Assembly (NCBI RefSeq): GCF_026745355.1
Contig: NC_079203.1
Span: 43,330,077-43,394,076 of the forward strand
Reading direction: 5' to 3'
Length of the DNA stretch: 64,000 bases
Origin: Beta vulgaris subsp. vulgaris
Lineage: Eukaryota; Streptophyta; Magnoliopsida; Caryophyllales; Amaranthaceae
Each line of letters begins with the position of its first letter. Within the stretch, counting starts at the first letter, position 1. Below the pieces are notes generated by a model. That model saw only the letters and a list, made by a program, of their open reading frames with translations. It was not told where the DNA came from and made no database searches. This document shows, in pieces, positions 34,321 to 46,059 of the stretch. The translations under genes and the position numbers were made by a program.

Positions 34321-34574
34321 ACTCTATTTATTTTTATCTAAATCTTATATATATTTAATCGATTTATAACTCTATTTATTTCAGATATCCTATCCTATAT
34401 TGGCTATATATGTATATATCCCCTATGTATATATACACTTGCCAGTTTGTTTTATAATCTCTCTCAAGTCTCAACCGTGCTCACAACTCACAAGCACATA
34501 ATACTTCGATATACCAAATTAATTCGCCGCTTCTTCTTTTCTATCTGTTTTCTTCCTTCTAATAAATCAAAAGA
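34321..34574 (+). promoter_or_regulatory. Promoter and leader of the phosphatase gene
   Basis: TATATATA at 34428-34435 is a good TATA box about 140 bp before the ATG. A pyrimidine-rich leader (34520-34560) follows. The first ~80 bp are the resumed tandem repeat that the copia element split. No GNATATNC phosphate-response site was found in this stretch. Confidence 0.5.
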
Positions 34575-36994
34575 ATGGTAGAAATAAAGGAACTAGTGAT
34601 GTTGTTTGATTTTGATAAAACGATAATTGAATGTGACAGTGATGATTGGGTTATTCAGAATCTTGGTTTCACTGAACTCTTCAATACTCTTCTTCCTACC
34701 ATGCCTTACAATTCTCTTATGGTCAGTTATCTCCCTTTTCTTTAAGTTCTTTATTTTTAGTGCGATTTTTATTTAAGTACATCAATCTTTTTAATAGATT
34801 ATACTATTAAACTATTAAAGATTATGATGATCAAATATAAAGTCAGTTTTTGTTTTAAAGATTTCAAAATTCATATGATGTAGGTTAATAATTAAGTTCA
34901 AAGTAGTCATATTATTTTAAGGGTTTTAAGGGTTATGCTATATGCAGTCCTAAGGGCGGCATATAAGACATAAATACATTGTTTAAAATGGAAATTAGTT
35001 GTTAATTTATGATAAAAGTTTGCATTAATTTATATAATAAATGATCAATTAATGCTTGTTTTTTCTATTTTTAGCTTCTTATATCAGCCCTAAGGACTGC
35101 ATTTATCTTTTTCCTTATTTTAATCATAACTAATTTGAAAATTGACAATAATTTACTGTATTGTAATTTTTTAATTTCCATATAGACCATATGAGCTGAG
35201 TTAAAATTGGTATTAGTATTGCAAACTAACGCTTTTTTCCACTTGAAGGATCGAATTATGGGGGAACTTCATTCTCAAGGAACAACGATACAGGATATTG
35301 CAGAATGGTTGATCAAAGTTCCGTTATCTCCTAACATTACACACGCCATAAAGTCGGCTTATGCTTCTGGGTAAGTATTAGTCAACCCATGTACTCGTTA
35401 TGTATTTCCCTTATCTACGCCCTCTATCAAACAAGTACTGTATTTAGATGTTCGGAAAAAATTGGGGTTGGCTTAAATGGTGTGCTTTTTCATCTTTCGT
35501 AGTAATGTTTACTTATCAAAACTAGTTATACTATATGTTTCTCAGGTGTGATTTAAGGATTGTAAGCAATGCAAATACATTTTTTATCGAGACAATTTTA
35601 AAGCATAATGGAGTGTTACATTGTTTCTCTGAAATCAACACAAATCCGGTATCTATTGAAGAAGATGGGAGGCTTAAAATTCTACCATATCATGATTTTA
35701 ATTCATCTTCTCATGGGTGCAACCTCTGTCCTCCCAATCTATGCAAGGTACATATGCTTCGAATTACTAGGATGTGTTATATTCAACTTATTTTGATTTA
35801 TCTGAACAAGTTAATTAAAACACTACCTTTTATTACTATGCACAAATTTGCAACAGTGTAATGAACCCTATAACTAGTTTTTTTTTCGTGCGATACCTTT
35901 ACAATAAACAAATATGTTATTATTTTTAAATCTCATAATTTATTTTGCTACTTTTCGTATGTTTTGTCCATTAAGAAAATGAAAAGTTCACATCGTCGTA
36001 AAAAAGAATTGAAAGGTTTGAGTCTGAAAACAATACCTTAAAAGGAATGCGGTAAGAGAATATGAAATCAATATTCTCTTGTAAGTTATGTAATAAGAGT
36101 GTTAGAGATGTATATACTTGTTTAAGGCTTTTTAGTTAATTATAATTATTATAAGACTTCATCATATTTTATTTGAAACATTAGACAACAAAGTCATAGT
36201 GTATATGTATTGATGGTTAACTCTTACTTTTTGTTTCAAAGGTCACGTGTTCGATATCTTACACTTACACATTTTTTTTTAAGTGAGGAGTATACATAAT
36301 TACATAGACATAAAACATTTGCATTAGAAATTTGAAGAGTGTCATGTGACGCATAGGCTTTCTTTTGCACATCTTTTAATATATTTGTATAGATTTAGGC
36401 TATGTTTAGTTCACCTTATTTTTGCTTATTTCAGATCTAATCAGATCATATCAGAAAAAATAAGTTCAGATCAGTTCAGTTCAGATCATGCTTATATTTA
36501 AAAATCATTATTACTATTAAATATCTTTCAATATATATAAGTAAAAATTACAATAATTGAATATTAATAAAGTACTCATTGACGAATCAAACAAGACCCC
36601 ACATGACTATATTTTTTCTTTTGAACTTCAAACATCTAAAGATTTTTGCTGATGATGACAGGGGTTAGTCCTTAGAAGAATTCAAGCTTCTTCAGTCAAA
36701 AAGCGATTCGTCTACGTAGGAGATGGCAAAAATGACTACTGCCCAAGTTTAAAGCTAACAACAATAGACTATGTGATGCCAAGAAAACATCTTCCTCTTT
36801 GGGATGCAATTTGCAGCGATCCTACTCTTATAAGCGCATCGATTCATGAATGGGAGGATGCTAATGAACTTGGGAGGATGTTGATTAATCTAATTAGTAT
36901 TTTAATGATGAAACCAAATCATGATCTTGCATTTGAAGATTATGTATCAGGTGATTGCAAGTCTAGCTATGATTCTGCACATGGGTCCTCTTAG
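34575..36994 (+). CDS. HAD phosphatase, PHOSPHO1 / pyrophosphatase-2-like
   Basis: Four exons: 34575-34721, 35249-35370, 35546-35747 and 36662-36994. All introns are GT-AG and phases fit, giving 267 aa. HAD motif I is FDFDKT (nucleophile Asp12, general acid Asp14). Motif II lies in RIVSNANT (Ser97), and motif IV is VGDGKNDYCPSL (Asp178, Asp182). The CNLCPPNLCKG cysteine block and MPRKHLPLW are typical of the plant family that includes Arabidopsis PS2/PEPC1-like enzymes. These act on pyrophosphate, phosphocholine/phosphoethanolamine or thiamine monophosphate and are mostly cytosolic. Length matches the family, and the start is the first ATG after the TATA box. The exact substrate cannot be read from sequence. 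Intron 3 carries a Helitron-like end. Confidence 0.9.
36353..36393 (-). mobile_element. Helitron-like 5' end in intron 3
   Basis: On the minus strand TCTATACAAATATATTAAAA begins at 36393 with a T on the plus-strand flank, as for the two small Helitrons at 38274 and 46976. Downstream on the minus strand there are tRNA-like boxes (GGTTAACTC, GGTCACGTGTTCGAT on the plus strand, 36216-36255). A clear 3' hairpin with CTAG was not fixed; a CTAG at about 35870 is a candidate. Confidence 0.5.
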
Positions 36995-37105
36995 AAGGTT
37001 GTCCAACTCTCTAATTCCTCTACGAGAGGAACATATAATTGTTCATACCATGAACAAAATTGAGCAATTTTTTTTACTACGGTTTCTTTTTGGTGAATTT
37101 TTGTA

Positions 37106-37470
37106 CTCCCTCCGTCCCATAATATAAGTCCTGATTCTGTTTTTAAGGTAAACTAGAATCTTGTTTTATTTAAATAAAAAGATTCATTTTTATTGGGAAA
37201 CACTTACATTGTTTTTTTCTTTTTAACAAAAAATAAAAACTTAACATTAATATTGCATAGTTTAATGTGTAGAGGAGTTTAATGGGTTATGAGATTCTAT
37301 TTTATCATTAATAATGGTGCATTGGAAGCTGAAATTATGAGGACTTTTTGGGAGTTAAATTATTTTGATGAGGGTATTTTGGGTATAATTATTGATTGAA
37401 AATAGAAACAAGACTTATATTTTGGGACACTATAAAAGGAAAGGGGACTTATATTATGAGACGGAGGGAG
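37106..37470. mobile_element. Stowaway-type MITE
   Basis: Inverted ends CTCCCTCCGTCCCATAATAT and ATATTATGAGACGGAGGGAG are flanked by TA (37104-37105, 37471-37472). It lies 110 bp after the phosphatase stop, so it may fall in or near its 3' UTR. Confidence 0.9.
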
Positions 37471-37472
37471 TA

Positions 37473-38273
37473 TAATATTATTAATATAGTAACTTTTTAT
37501 GCAATATTTGACAATCAGTATTAAAATTTATTTATTAATCTTTGATTTCTTTTTGAAACAAATTTACTTCAACTATTTTCAAAAGGTCTAGGAGGAATTC
37601 TATATGTTCCTCTCTAGGAGGAATTAGTAATTTCCCATATTTATTTGATTCAAAATTATTATTTGCTTAAAAATTTATGAATTGGTATTGGTTATATGTT
37701 TTTAAAGAGCAACACTAGTGACCCTAGCTTATTTGGGCAACTTTTTCTTGTATTAAAGAGGAGCAATTTTAGGCCCGGTTTTTTTTGCCTTATTTTCAAT
37801 TCAATATTTTCAATTTAGTTCAACTCAATTCGATTCAGTTCAGTTCAACTTAATATTTTAATTATTTTTTATTTATTTTTAATATTGCTAATATTATTAT
37901 TGTATTATTATTAATATTATAATTATTTTCGTATTACTATTAACATTATTTTTATTTTATTGTTATTATTTAAATGAATTATTATTATTGTTATAATTAT
38001 TAGTATTATAATTATTTATTATTATAATAATAATTATTATTATTACTAGCATTTACATCACCACCAATAACAATTTAATAAACAATTTAATAATCCTCGT
38101 CTATATATTAGCACGACAAACTCTATTTATAATTGTTTAAGAAAATTGAATTAAATACCAACAGGTTGATGGTCATATTGATCCCTCGCTCCCCTTCGGT
38201 TGGAAGTCTTCCTTCTCCTAAGGCTCAATTTATCTCCTAGTTTCCCCTACCCTAGAATTGGTTTAAGTTAAAA
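37473..38273. other. AT-rich intergenic DNA with a decayed MITE end
   Basis: At 37770-37860 a GGCCCGGTTTTTTTTGCC start is followed by TTCAATTCAGTTCAACT repeats, like one end of the CTGAACTGAA family at 43204. Then comes a long TTATTATTA-rich stretch (37860-38060). No gene is seen. Confidence 0.5.
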
Positions 38274-38541
38274 CTAGTTATTAGGCCCGGGCTATGCCCC
38301 GGGTAAGAAAAAATTTCATTTATTAATATAATACTTTATGATAATAACACTAAATACAACTTAGCCTAGTGGTTAAAACTTTAGTATATGTATTTGAGGT
38401 CTCGGGATCAAACCTTATACTATGCAATTTCTTAATTTTTTTATTGTACATGGATTACATGAACTAAAACTCCTTAGCTAGAGAGAGCGCTACGTGGCAC
38501 AGTTTCTTGTTTTCGCACGCCTTTTAATATATTTGTATAGA
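38274..38541 (-). mobile_element. Small Helitron, copy A
   Basis: On the minus strand it begins TCTATACAAATATATTAAAA and ends with the hairpin CCCGGGGCATAGCCCGGG, then CCTAATAACTAG, with A and T on the two flanks, all Helitron hallmarks. It has no RepHel gene. Inside are tRNA-like boxes (TAGCCTAGTGGTTAAAA, CGGGATCAAACC on the plus strand). About 90% like copy B. Confidence 0.85.
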
Positions 38542-39040
38542 TTTGATGGATCGAAACTTGAAAATGGTAAAACTTCTTTTGATTTTACAATCCTTAATCA
38601 TCTTGGTAACCTTTGTCTTGCTGGGGCCAATGCTTTGACCTATTAATCATATAGTTTACTCGAAGTGTCTTCCACCTGGTCTAATTAGAGGATTGAGAGG
38701 TAATTAGTCAAGTTAACCACTAAATTTCAACTTTAACCAAAATAAACATTGGTTTTAACTTTTAACAAATGTAGAATATTATTCTACCCAACTATTAATC
38801 TATTATATAGTACCTCCATGTTTTTAATTGTTATGCTTTGACATTCTACATTATTCATAAATTTCATTTTGACCATCATTTGTGATTTATAAGTGAATAA
38901 AAACATAGTCATGAAGGTGGAGTCTTGTTAGATTCGTCTTAATGCGTATTTTATTGACGATTTTTCTAACCTATGCACCTAGTGCAAAGGTTAAGATTTA
39001 TCTATTAAACAAATTAATTAACTAAAATAGAATATCCACT
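38542..39040. other. Intergenic DNA, no feature seen
   Basis: AT-rich; contains no credible frame or bounded repeat. Confidence 0.4.
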
Positions 39041-39520
39041 AGTGAAAAAAAAAACACAAGAGTTGCGGTGCAAGGGCTGCATTTTTTGAAAAACGTAGCC
39101 CTTAATAGTGAAAGGCTTCGATTAGCACAAAGAACGCGCCCTTCATATACGAAAGGTTGTGGTCAATGCAAAAATTGCAGCCCTTTTAGTGAAGGGTTGC
39201 GGTTATCGCAAAGATTGCAACCCTTTTTCATTAATTTGGTGAGCTTTTTTATTTTGAAAGTAGTTCGCGGTGGGCTTAAAAGGTTCATCCTTAGGGTTTA
39301 CGATCACAATCTCACAACCTCACCATCTCCTCTCCCTCATTCTCTCTCCTCTCTCATAAATTTCACGACGTAAACCTCAACCACCACCACAAATCTTCAC
39401 CCCAGGCCACCACCACAAATCTTCACAAATCTTTGCAGCCCTTCATTTTTTTGCCGAACGCTGCTACGGCAAGGGTTGTGTGCCAAAAACGCAGCCCTTA
39501 GGGTTGTTTTGACCGCAATC
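39041..39520. mobile_element. Decayed CACTA end
   Basis: CACTAGTGAAAAAA at 39041 is followed by AAGGGCTGCATTTTTTG and repeated GCAGCCCTT / AAGGGTTGCGG motifs, as in the CACTA at 13368. The other end and a TTG-type duplication are not seen, so it is truncated or rearranged. Confidence 0.6.
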
Positions 39521-39601
39521 CTTGCGTTTAATAGTTAGTTTACTTATTAATATATATTTTATCTTTTCTTTAAATCAAACCAAAATTATCATTAATATAT
39601 A

Positions 39602-39860
39602 CTCCCTCCGTCTTTTATTAGTTTACCCCTTTTGCCTTTTGACACTATTCACATACATGACTTTGAGTATATCTTGTAATTTGTATTTAAGGAAAAATAT
39701 AGTCATGTGAGATCTTATTGGATTCGTCTCAATGTGTATTATCAAAATATCAACTTTTTGTAATTTTTGCTTATCGAAAATTAGAGATATTAAGGTTCAA
39801 ATTAGTATCTCGGCAAATGTGCCCCAAAGAAAGGGGTAAACTAATAAGAGACGGAGGGTG
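39602..39860. mobile_element. Stowaway-type MITE
   Basis: Ends CTCCCTCCGTCTTTTATTAG and CTAATAAGAGACGGAGGGTG with TA on both sides (39600-39601, 39861-39862). Confidence 0.88.
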
Positions 39861-40085
39861 TATTTAACATAATTGTAGGGAGGATATTATATTTTAGTTA
39901 ATTAATTTTTATTTAATAGATAAACCTTAACCTTTGCACTAGGTGCATAAGTCAGAAAAACAGTTGCTTTTTTAAATTTTAAAATTACAAAACTAGAGGT
40001 ATTAGTTCTTAAAGTTTGTGTTGGCACATGTGAAAGATATAAGTGTAACAATTATTTGTAAATGGATGAAGTAGTTGACAATGTT

Positions 40086-40272
40086 TTTTTAAAAGGAAAG
40101 CAGATAAATAAAAAACATTAGTCATGAGGGGGACCACCTAATCTATTATTTTAAAAAATTGAAGTACAAGGATAGATATAAATAAAAAATAATTAACTAA
40201 AATATCCGCAACTCTATTTGCTTCCTTGTAAATGTGATTAATCGCTGCTCCAACTAGTAAAAGACTGCAACG
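40086..40272 (-). pseudogene. LINE 3' fragment (RNase H tail)
   Basis: The minus strand reads INHIYKEANRVADILV, the conserved end of the plant LINE RNase H domain, followed by an AT-rich tail. Nothing else of the element remains. Confidence 0.55.
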
Positions 40273-41004
40273 TAACACCACATACTTTCGCTCCGAGTTT
40301 TTCACGTTATTTTTCCCTAAACTTGTGTGCTTTTAGAATTGAAATTATTTAAAATATTATTTTCAATCAGTTTCAAATTATCTTCCAAAATTATAAAAAA
40401 ATTGTAATATTTTAATTTAAGTTGTGTTATTTATATTTTATGTTATTATTTAGTTTATTTATTATTGCTATTTAGACGCGTGACTTTTGCATCATTATTT
40501 TTATCGCATTGGCCGTTCTTGTGACGAACTCTTAGTCCGCCATAACTCGTGGGTGTTGTGTGTGAGTTGGCAGGTTATAGGGAGGAAAGTGAAGAGTTTG
40601 AGAGCTCATAAGTTGAGGTTTTCCAGTTTTTGTAACCGCTCCACTTACTGTGCCATTATCCCTTCTCACCTAATGATTGTATTGAGCTTCCAAAACCTCC
40701 CAAAAATCTGATTTTCAATCAAAATTTGTTGCACCCTTCATCATCATCACACGCCATATATTCGAACCCTTGGTGATGATAAAATCGCTTCTCTTCGTCA
40801 CCAAAAATTCAAGCATTTGGCTACTACCTTTCATCATCATCGTGGAATTAAGCTTTAAACTTTGTTCTTAGGATTATAGGAGATGAATTGGAGGATTGCT
40901 AACCCCGCGAACGAGGAGCACGCCTAGCGTTGTTGATTAACAACACACCAACCGTTGTTCCAAGTAATCCTAGAATGCTAGATATTACGGTTGCTTTTAG
41001 GATA
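40273..41004. other. Intergenic DNA, no gene recognised
   Basis: A 74-codon plus-strand frame (40487-40711) has no recognisable motif and is probably chance. GC content is slightly higher than in the flanks. Confidence 0.35.
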
Positions 41005-41875
41005 GGAAAATTGGACAGGAATAATCCCACTTTCGTCCGATCTGCCAAAAATAATCCCACCTTTGGATTATTTTGAAATAATCCCATATTTGCTTACTAA
41101 ATCGATGTTTTGGTTCCAGAACTTGTAACTTGGCAAACCGGTAAACCAAGTTAATTTTTTATTCCACCCCAACCACCAGGCCACCACCCCCTTTCTTTCC
41201 CCGTCGCCGATTCTCTCTTCCTCCTGTCTCTCTTCCCTTTCTCTCTCTCCTCGAATCGCTTGTATATGTTGTAGTGGTTGTACGATCTCTCTCTCTTCGA
41301 GCGATGGTCGTGTGTGGTGGTGGTGGTGGTCGTCAACAATGGTGGTGTTGGGAAAGCTCGGAGAGAGGAAATGAGAGGGGGTAAAAAGATACGAAGGGAG
41401 AAGAGATGAGGAAGAGTGCTGAGGTCATGGGGCGAAGGGGAGAAGGGGGAGGGGTGGCGGGGTTGGCTACACGCGAAGGGTCAGGGGTTTGCAGGGGAAC
41501 CAAGGTGGGGAGGGTGTCGTGGGTTTTGGGTTGGGGCAGCAGGGGACTGGGGTAGTGGTTAGATTTTGAAGCGGACTGAGGTGATGAGGGTGTGGGTGGG
41601 GTTGGGTTGTGGTGTGGCAGCAACAAATTGGGGTAGTGGGGGGTCAGGTTTTGCAGCGGGATAGGGTAGGGGTAAGGGTGGGAGAGATGAAAGAGATGAA
41701 CATGGAAGGGAAAACCGGATAAATGGCATAAGTAACTTGTTGTTACCGGTCATTATGTTCCTGGGACCAAAAAATTGATTTAGTAAGCAAAGGTGAGATT
41801 ATTCTAGAATAGTCCAAAGGTGGGATTATTTTTGGCAGATCAGGCAAAGGTGGGATTATTCTTGTCCAATTTTCC
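41005..41875. mobile_element. MULE with long terminal inverted repeats
   Basis: The 9-bp duplication TTTAGGATA is at 40996-41004 and 41876-41884. The ends GGAAAATTGGACAGGAATAA and the inverse at 41856-41875 extend into about 120 bp of inverted similarity (AATAATCCCACCTTTGG, TTGCTTACTAAATCGAT). The interior is C/G-skewed, gene-like sequence with two imperfect copies of a GGGGTAGTGG..TTTTG block (41530-41665). No transposase is present; it is Mutator-like and non-autonomous, possibly with captured DNA. Confidence 0.85.
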
Positions 41876-41884
41876 TTTAGGATA

Positions 41885-42869
41885 AGGTTTAATTGTTAAA
41901 AAATATCTGGGATTTCTTATTATATGATGATGTTAGAATTTTTGTTATGTGTCGTGTGTATGTATTTGTGGGAGGAAGAAGATTTTGTGTTTAGTTGTTA
42001 TATCAATTATTGTAATAATGATACATACATATATACCTGTTAATTCTTGTAGATTATGTTTTAGGATGCTTGTTTTATTTTGTGCTTATTATGATTATTA
42101 TCTTTGATTATGAATGGAAACTTTTTTATACTTGAATTTTATGTGTAAGTGTGTGTTTTAAGTTGGAATGATTCTTGGCCCATGCAATTAGGGCAACAGA
42201 ATAATAGCATCCCCAAGATATAAGGTTCCCAAAATATATTTGTTTTAATTGTTTGAAGAAAATACAAAAGAAAAATAATTGGATCAATAGTGACACTGTA
42301 AAGGAACGAACAACGAAAATATGAATTCAACTATTGGTATCACCAAAATTCATTACAATATTGTTGTTTAAACTTTTGAAATTTGTTCTCATTAGATAGC
42401 TGTAAAGACAAACTTCATATCTTTTTTGAACTGCAAATGAAGGTCCAATAATAAGAAAGTGTAGAGGGCTCTTTTTATATAACTTTTATTTACCCATATT
42501 TACCCTGCACTAGTTTTGAGAGTTTTGATCACGTTTCGATTATGTAATTTATGCTGCTATGAGTCTGTGTCATTTCGTGTAAACTATTTCTCGTTAAATT
42601 TGGACAAGTTTGAGCCACTGATTGTCCGGAGTTTTACTCCCAGTTATGTTAGGCGCATTGTTGTTGCTCCAGATGCAACGCTAATGCATTGAATGCATGA
42701 GTCTTGCACCGAGCACATGCACCGTACGTAGAGGCGTAAGCTTATATGCCAATTTATTTGTTCGTGTGTTGTGAGCGTCAATGTTATTGTCGTTTCTGCG
42801 GTTTGTTGCTTTTGTTGAATTGGAAATGTTATTTGTGCTTGGTATAATCATGTTATAAGTGATTTATTA
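41885..42869. other. Intergenic DNA, no feature seen
   Basis: Mixed-composition DNA with no credible frame. Stretches at 42600-42760 are less AT-rich but show no known motif. Confidence 0.35.
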
Positions 42870-43191
42870 AACTCTAACAGCAAACTCTAAACTCTAACAG
42901 CTAAACTCTAAACTCTATTTGCCAAACAAGGGATCTTTCTCAAAATGTGTTATGCTATACTTCATTTGGTTTTGAATGTATTTTTCGAGTGAGAATAATT
43001 TTGATCGGTTGATTATTGTCTATTTATTCATGAATCTTTATGCTCGATTCTTTGATCTTTTATGGATAAGATGAAATAAACTTGTCATTAACTTGTTTAT
43101 GTATTGTTGTTGTAACGATGTGTTGGTTTCTTGGTTATTAAATCTTACTTTTAATGCTATAATTGATTTTGTCTATTATAGGAGAATTGTT
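42870..43191 (+). repeat. Local duplication, copy 1
   Basis: Near-identical to 44944-45264 (a handful of substitutions and a 1-bp indel over about 320 bp), in direct orientation 2074 bp apart. It begins inside the right half of a MITE whose left half is missing here. Confidence 0.9.
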
Positions 43192-43203
43192 TATAGTTAT
43201 AAG

Positions 43204-43528
43204 GGCCTGTTCTCTTCGGCATAAAACAGCTGAACTGAACTGATCTGAACTGAACTGAATTGAACTGAACTGATTTGAACTGAACTGAACTGAACTAAAC
43301 TGAACTGAACTGAATTGAAATGAACTGAACTGAAATGAATAGTGATATGTGAGAGTAAAAGTATTGTCAAGAGCTGAACTTAACTGAACTGAACTGGTCT
43401 GAACTGAACTGAACTGAACTGATCTGAACTGAACTGGTCTGAACTGAACTGAACTGAATTGATGAACTGAACTGAACTGGACTGGACTGAACTGAACTGA
43501 ACTGAAAATAAGCTGGGGAGAACAGGCC
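43204..43528. mobile_element. CTGAACTGAA-rich MITE
   Basis: Inverted ends GGCCTGTTCTC and GAGAACAGGCC bracket an array of (CTGAACTGAA) units. No transposase. The minus-strand frame rich in FSSVQFSSVQ is the translated repeat. The target duplication is unclear. Confidence 0.7.
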
Positions 43529-43681
43529 AATATCTGAGGGTGTATGCGTAAGTATGAATATTGTTGTTGCTGTTGTTGGATTTTGATCTTTACATTATGT
43601 TTATGAAGGTTTATGAAATCCATGTTTTAATAACCATTTGGTGAGACTTAGTTATATTTGGGAGTTTTGATATGTACTTAC

Positions 43682-44180
43682 TACTTGTATATGCACGCGA
43701 TGCGTGCGTCGACAATTTTATGTAGTTATATATAAATGGATATGTTTTTTTTATCTAAAAATATTTTGATAGTGATGTAAATTATTTTGAAGTTCTTTTG
43801 TAGATGTTATTATCTTTTTAAATTAAAGGTGGATGATTTTTAACTGTTCAATACCGTCACTGTAAAATTTGATCGATGATTTAAAACATATTTTTTGAAC
43901 TTTGTAAATATGAAATATTATGTTATCACGATATATTGCTAACTTTTTTTGGATGAAGATTTTAATTGATTTCGTGAATTGATTGTGTCAATCTAGTTTG
44001 TCAAGTTACTAATGGTATTGCATATTCCATTTTTGACCTACTCATATGGCAAGTTTCATTGATTCTCATTTTTCAATATTTTTTAAAAAGAAAATCATTG
44101 TTTTAAATTATTAGAGGGTATTTTAGTCACTTCAAAAAAGGACACCACACCTCCTCCCTTGGCTTATTATATAATAGAGA
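43682..44180 (-). mobile_element. Helitron-like element
   Basis: On the minus strand it starts TCTCTATTATATAATAAGCC and ends near the perfect hairpin GCACGCATCGCGTGC followed by ATATACAAGTAG. The expected CTRR end is imperfect (GTAG), so the class is probable rather than certain. Confidence 0.5.
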
Positions 44181-44584
44181 TTATACTTTTAATTTGATGA
44201 GAAGAATGAAGTTTTTATGATGAGTTGAATTACTTGGGTTACAATTCTATTTTTTCAGCAAATTTGGGTATAAGGTCGTTTGGGCATCCTTATTGATATT
44301 TTTTATTTGAAGAGTTATTTAGATGGATTTGTGATTTTTATTTTTGAGAAGTAAAATATCCGGTAGGATATGTGTAGTTTTTGGTAAAAGAACATGTCAA
44401 TCACCTAGGTTGCGATCTAGGGTGTTACCTAGGTTAATTGTTGTCGTCTAAGAGGTCATGAAGTACGAAGGTGAGTACTATCCTGCATCTCGAGTTTATC
44501 CGTTCTTAAACAAAGGCAGTAGGAAATGTAAGCCCATAGGCTGTCTGGAGGTTGCGATCTGACAAACCTTAGAAAGCGTGTTAT
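44181..44584. other. Intergenic DNA, no feature seen
   Basis: AT-rich, with no frame or bounded repeat. Confidence 0.35.
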
Positions 44585-45005
44585 GGGGGTGTTTGGCAAT
44601 TAGAGTTTTAGAGGAAAAAGAGAGTTTTAGACCAGTTTTAGAGTTATGACTAGTCAAAAACTCTAAAATGGGTGTTTGGTAAAATAGAGTTTTGGAATAA
44701 AAACTCTCAAAATGAAAAAGCTCCTAATAACTCTTTCTTTAAAGGATTAGGTAAAAGTATATTTAATGACTTTTTTGCCTTTCATAATAATACTATACAC
44801 ATGTATTGAAATGTGTACAATTTGTCATTTCACACAAACACATGTTAATAAACTTTTAACAATTAGTTAATTAATTGTTACCGAACATATTTACAAAAGA
44901 AAATTGTCAAATCAGCGGTCAAATCTGTTGAACAAAAAGTTAGAACTCTAACAGCAAACTCTAAACTCTAACAGCTAAACTCTAAACTCTATTTGCCAAA
45001 CAAGG
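44585..45005. mobile_element. MITE with GGGTGTTTGGCAA ends
   Basis: Left GGGGGTGTTTGGCAATTAGA and right CTCTATTTGCCAAACAAGGG are inverted. Subterminal AACTCTAA / TTAGAGTTTT repeats lie at both sides. The right part is also present in copy 1 of the local duplication. Superfamily not fixed. Confidence 0.65.
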
Positions 45006-45264
45006 GATCTTTCTCAAAATGTGTTATGCTATACTTCATTTGGTTTTGAATGTATTTTTCGAGTGAGAATAATTTTGATGGGATGATTATTGTCTATTTA
45101 TTCATGAATCTTTATGCTCGATTCTTTGATCTTTTATAGATAAGATGAAATAAACTTGTCATTAACTTGTTTATGTATTGTTGTTGTAACGATGTGTTGG
45201 TTTCTTGGTTATTAAATCTTACTTCTAATGCTATATTGATTTTGTCTATTATGGGAGAATTGTT
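44944..45264 (+). repeat. Local duplication, copy 2
   Basis: The partner of 42870-43191. Here it is contiguous with the full MITE at 44585-45005, so this is probably the source copy. Confidence 0.9.
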
Positions 45265-45617
45265 AGTTACTCCCATGTGATTGTGGATTACTTGTTTTAT
45301 ATACTTTTGTAAATGGAGTTGCAAGCTAGACACATTTCTTTTTATAATAGTGATGCATTTAAACCCTTTAGAGTGACATATTCGTTTCGGGTAATCTCCA
45401 CTATCCACTATTTATTATTTTTAGTTGTTTATTTCTTCATTGTATCTTTATATAAGGACGGAGTGTCACACTAACAATATGTGGATATTTTCGATAATAT
45501 TGGCAATTTGATATTTTTTGTAAGAAGTAACGAGAAAAAAAATTAAGAGATCCCTCATGCAATCCTGACCCAATCAGGATAATCCTACAGGATTAATTAA
45601 CCATGTATTGTCTTTTC

Positions 45618-45989
45618 TAGGGGTGTCATTGTTGCGAGTCGAGTTCTAGTTTGAGATAAGTCGACTCGACTCGTTAGCATTTCGAGTCGAGTTTGAATTG
45701 AGGCGAGCTCACTCGAGTCGAGCATTATCCGAATAGATTTTGAGTAGCTTACAAGTGTCTCGTATTAAAAGCAACAATAAAGTGAAAAAGTGTTGAATTC
45801 AGATATTTTGCTATTGATAATTGGGTATTCAAGCTTCTTACGAGTTTTCTCATCGAGTTTCGAGTTGCTCAACTCGACTCACCAACATTTGGAGTCGAGA
45901 TCGAATTCAATTTGAGCTTACTCTAATCGAGTTTTGACTGAGTCGATCTCGAGTAGCTCGCGAATTGTCTCTTATCATTTACAACCCTA
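45618..45989. mobile_element. hAT MITE upstream of the UBP gene
   Basis: Ends TAGGGGTGTCATTG and CATTTACAACCCTA, with GTCTTTTC (45610-45617) and GTCCTTTC (45990-45997) as a 7/8 duplication. Arms are rich in GAGTCGAG / CTCGACTC. It lies about 100 bp from the probable UBP promoter. Confidence 0.75.
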
Positions 45990-46059
45990 GTCCTTTCAAA
46001 AAAGAAAATTGCACCATGTATTGCAAGTTTACCATGTACTACCCATATCATATGTATTG

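Noticed and set aside
34381..34440. Phosphate-response P1BS site near the phosphatase gene
   Set aside because: ATAT-containing stretches were checked; none fits GNATATNC exactly.
43138..43623. 161-codon minus frame rich in FSSVQFSS
   Set aside because: Translation of a CTGAACTGAA tandem array in a MITE; no gene.
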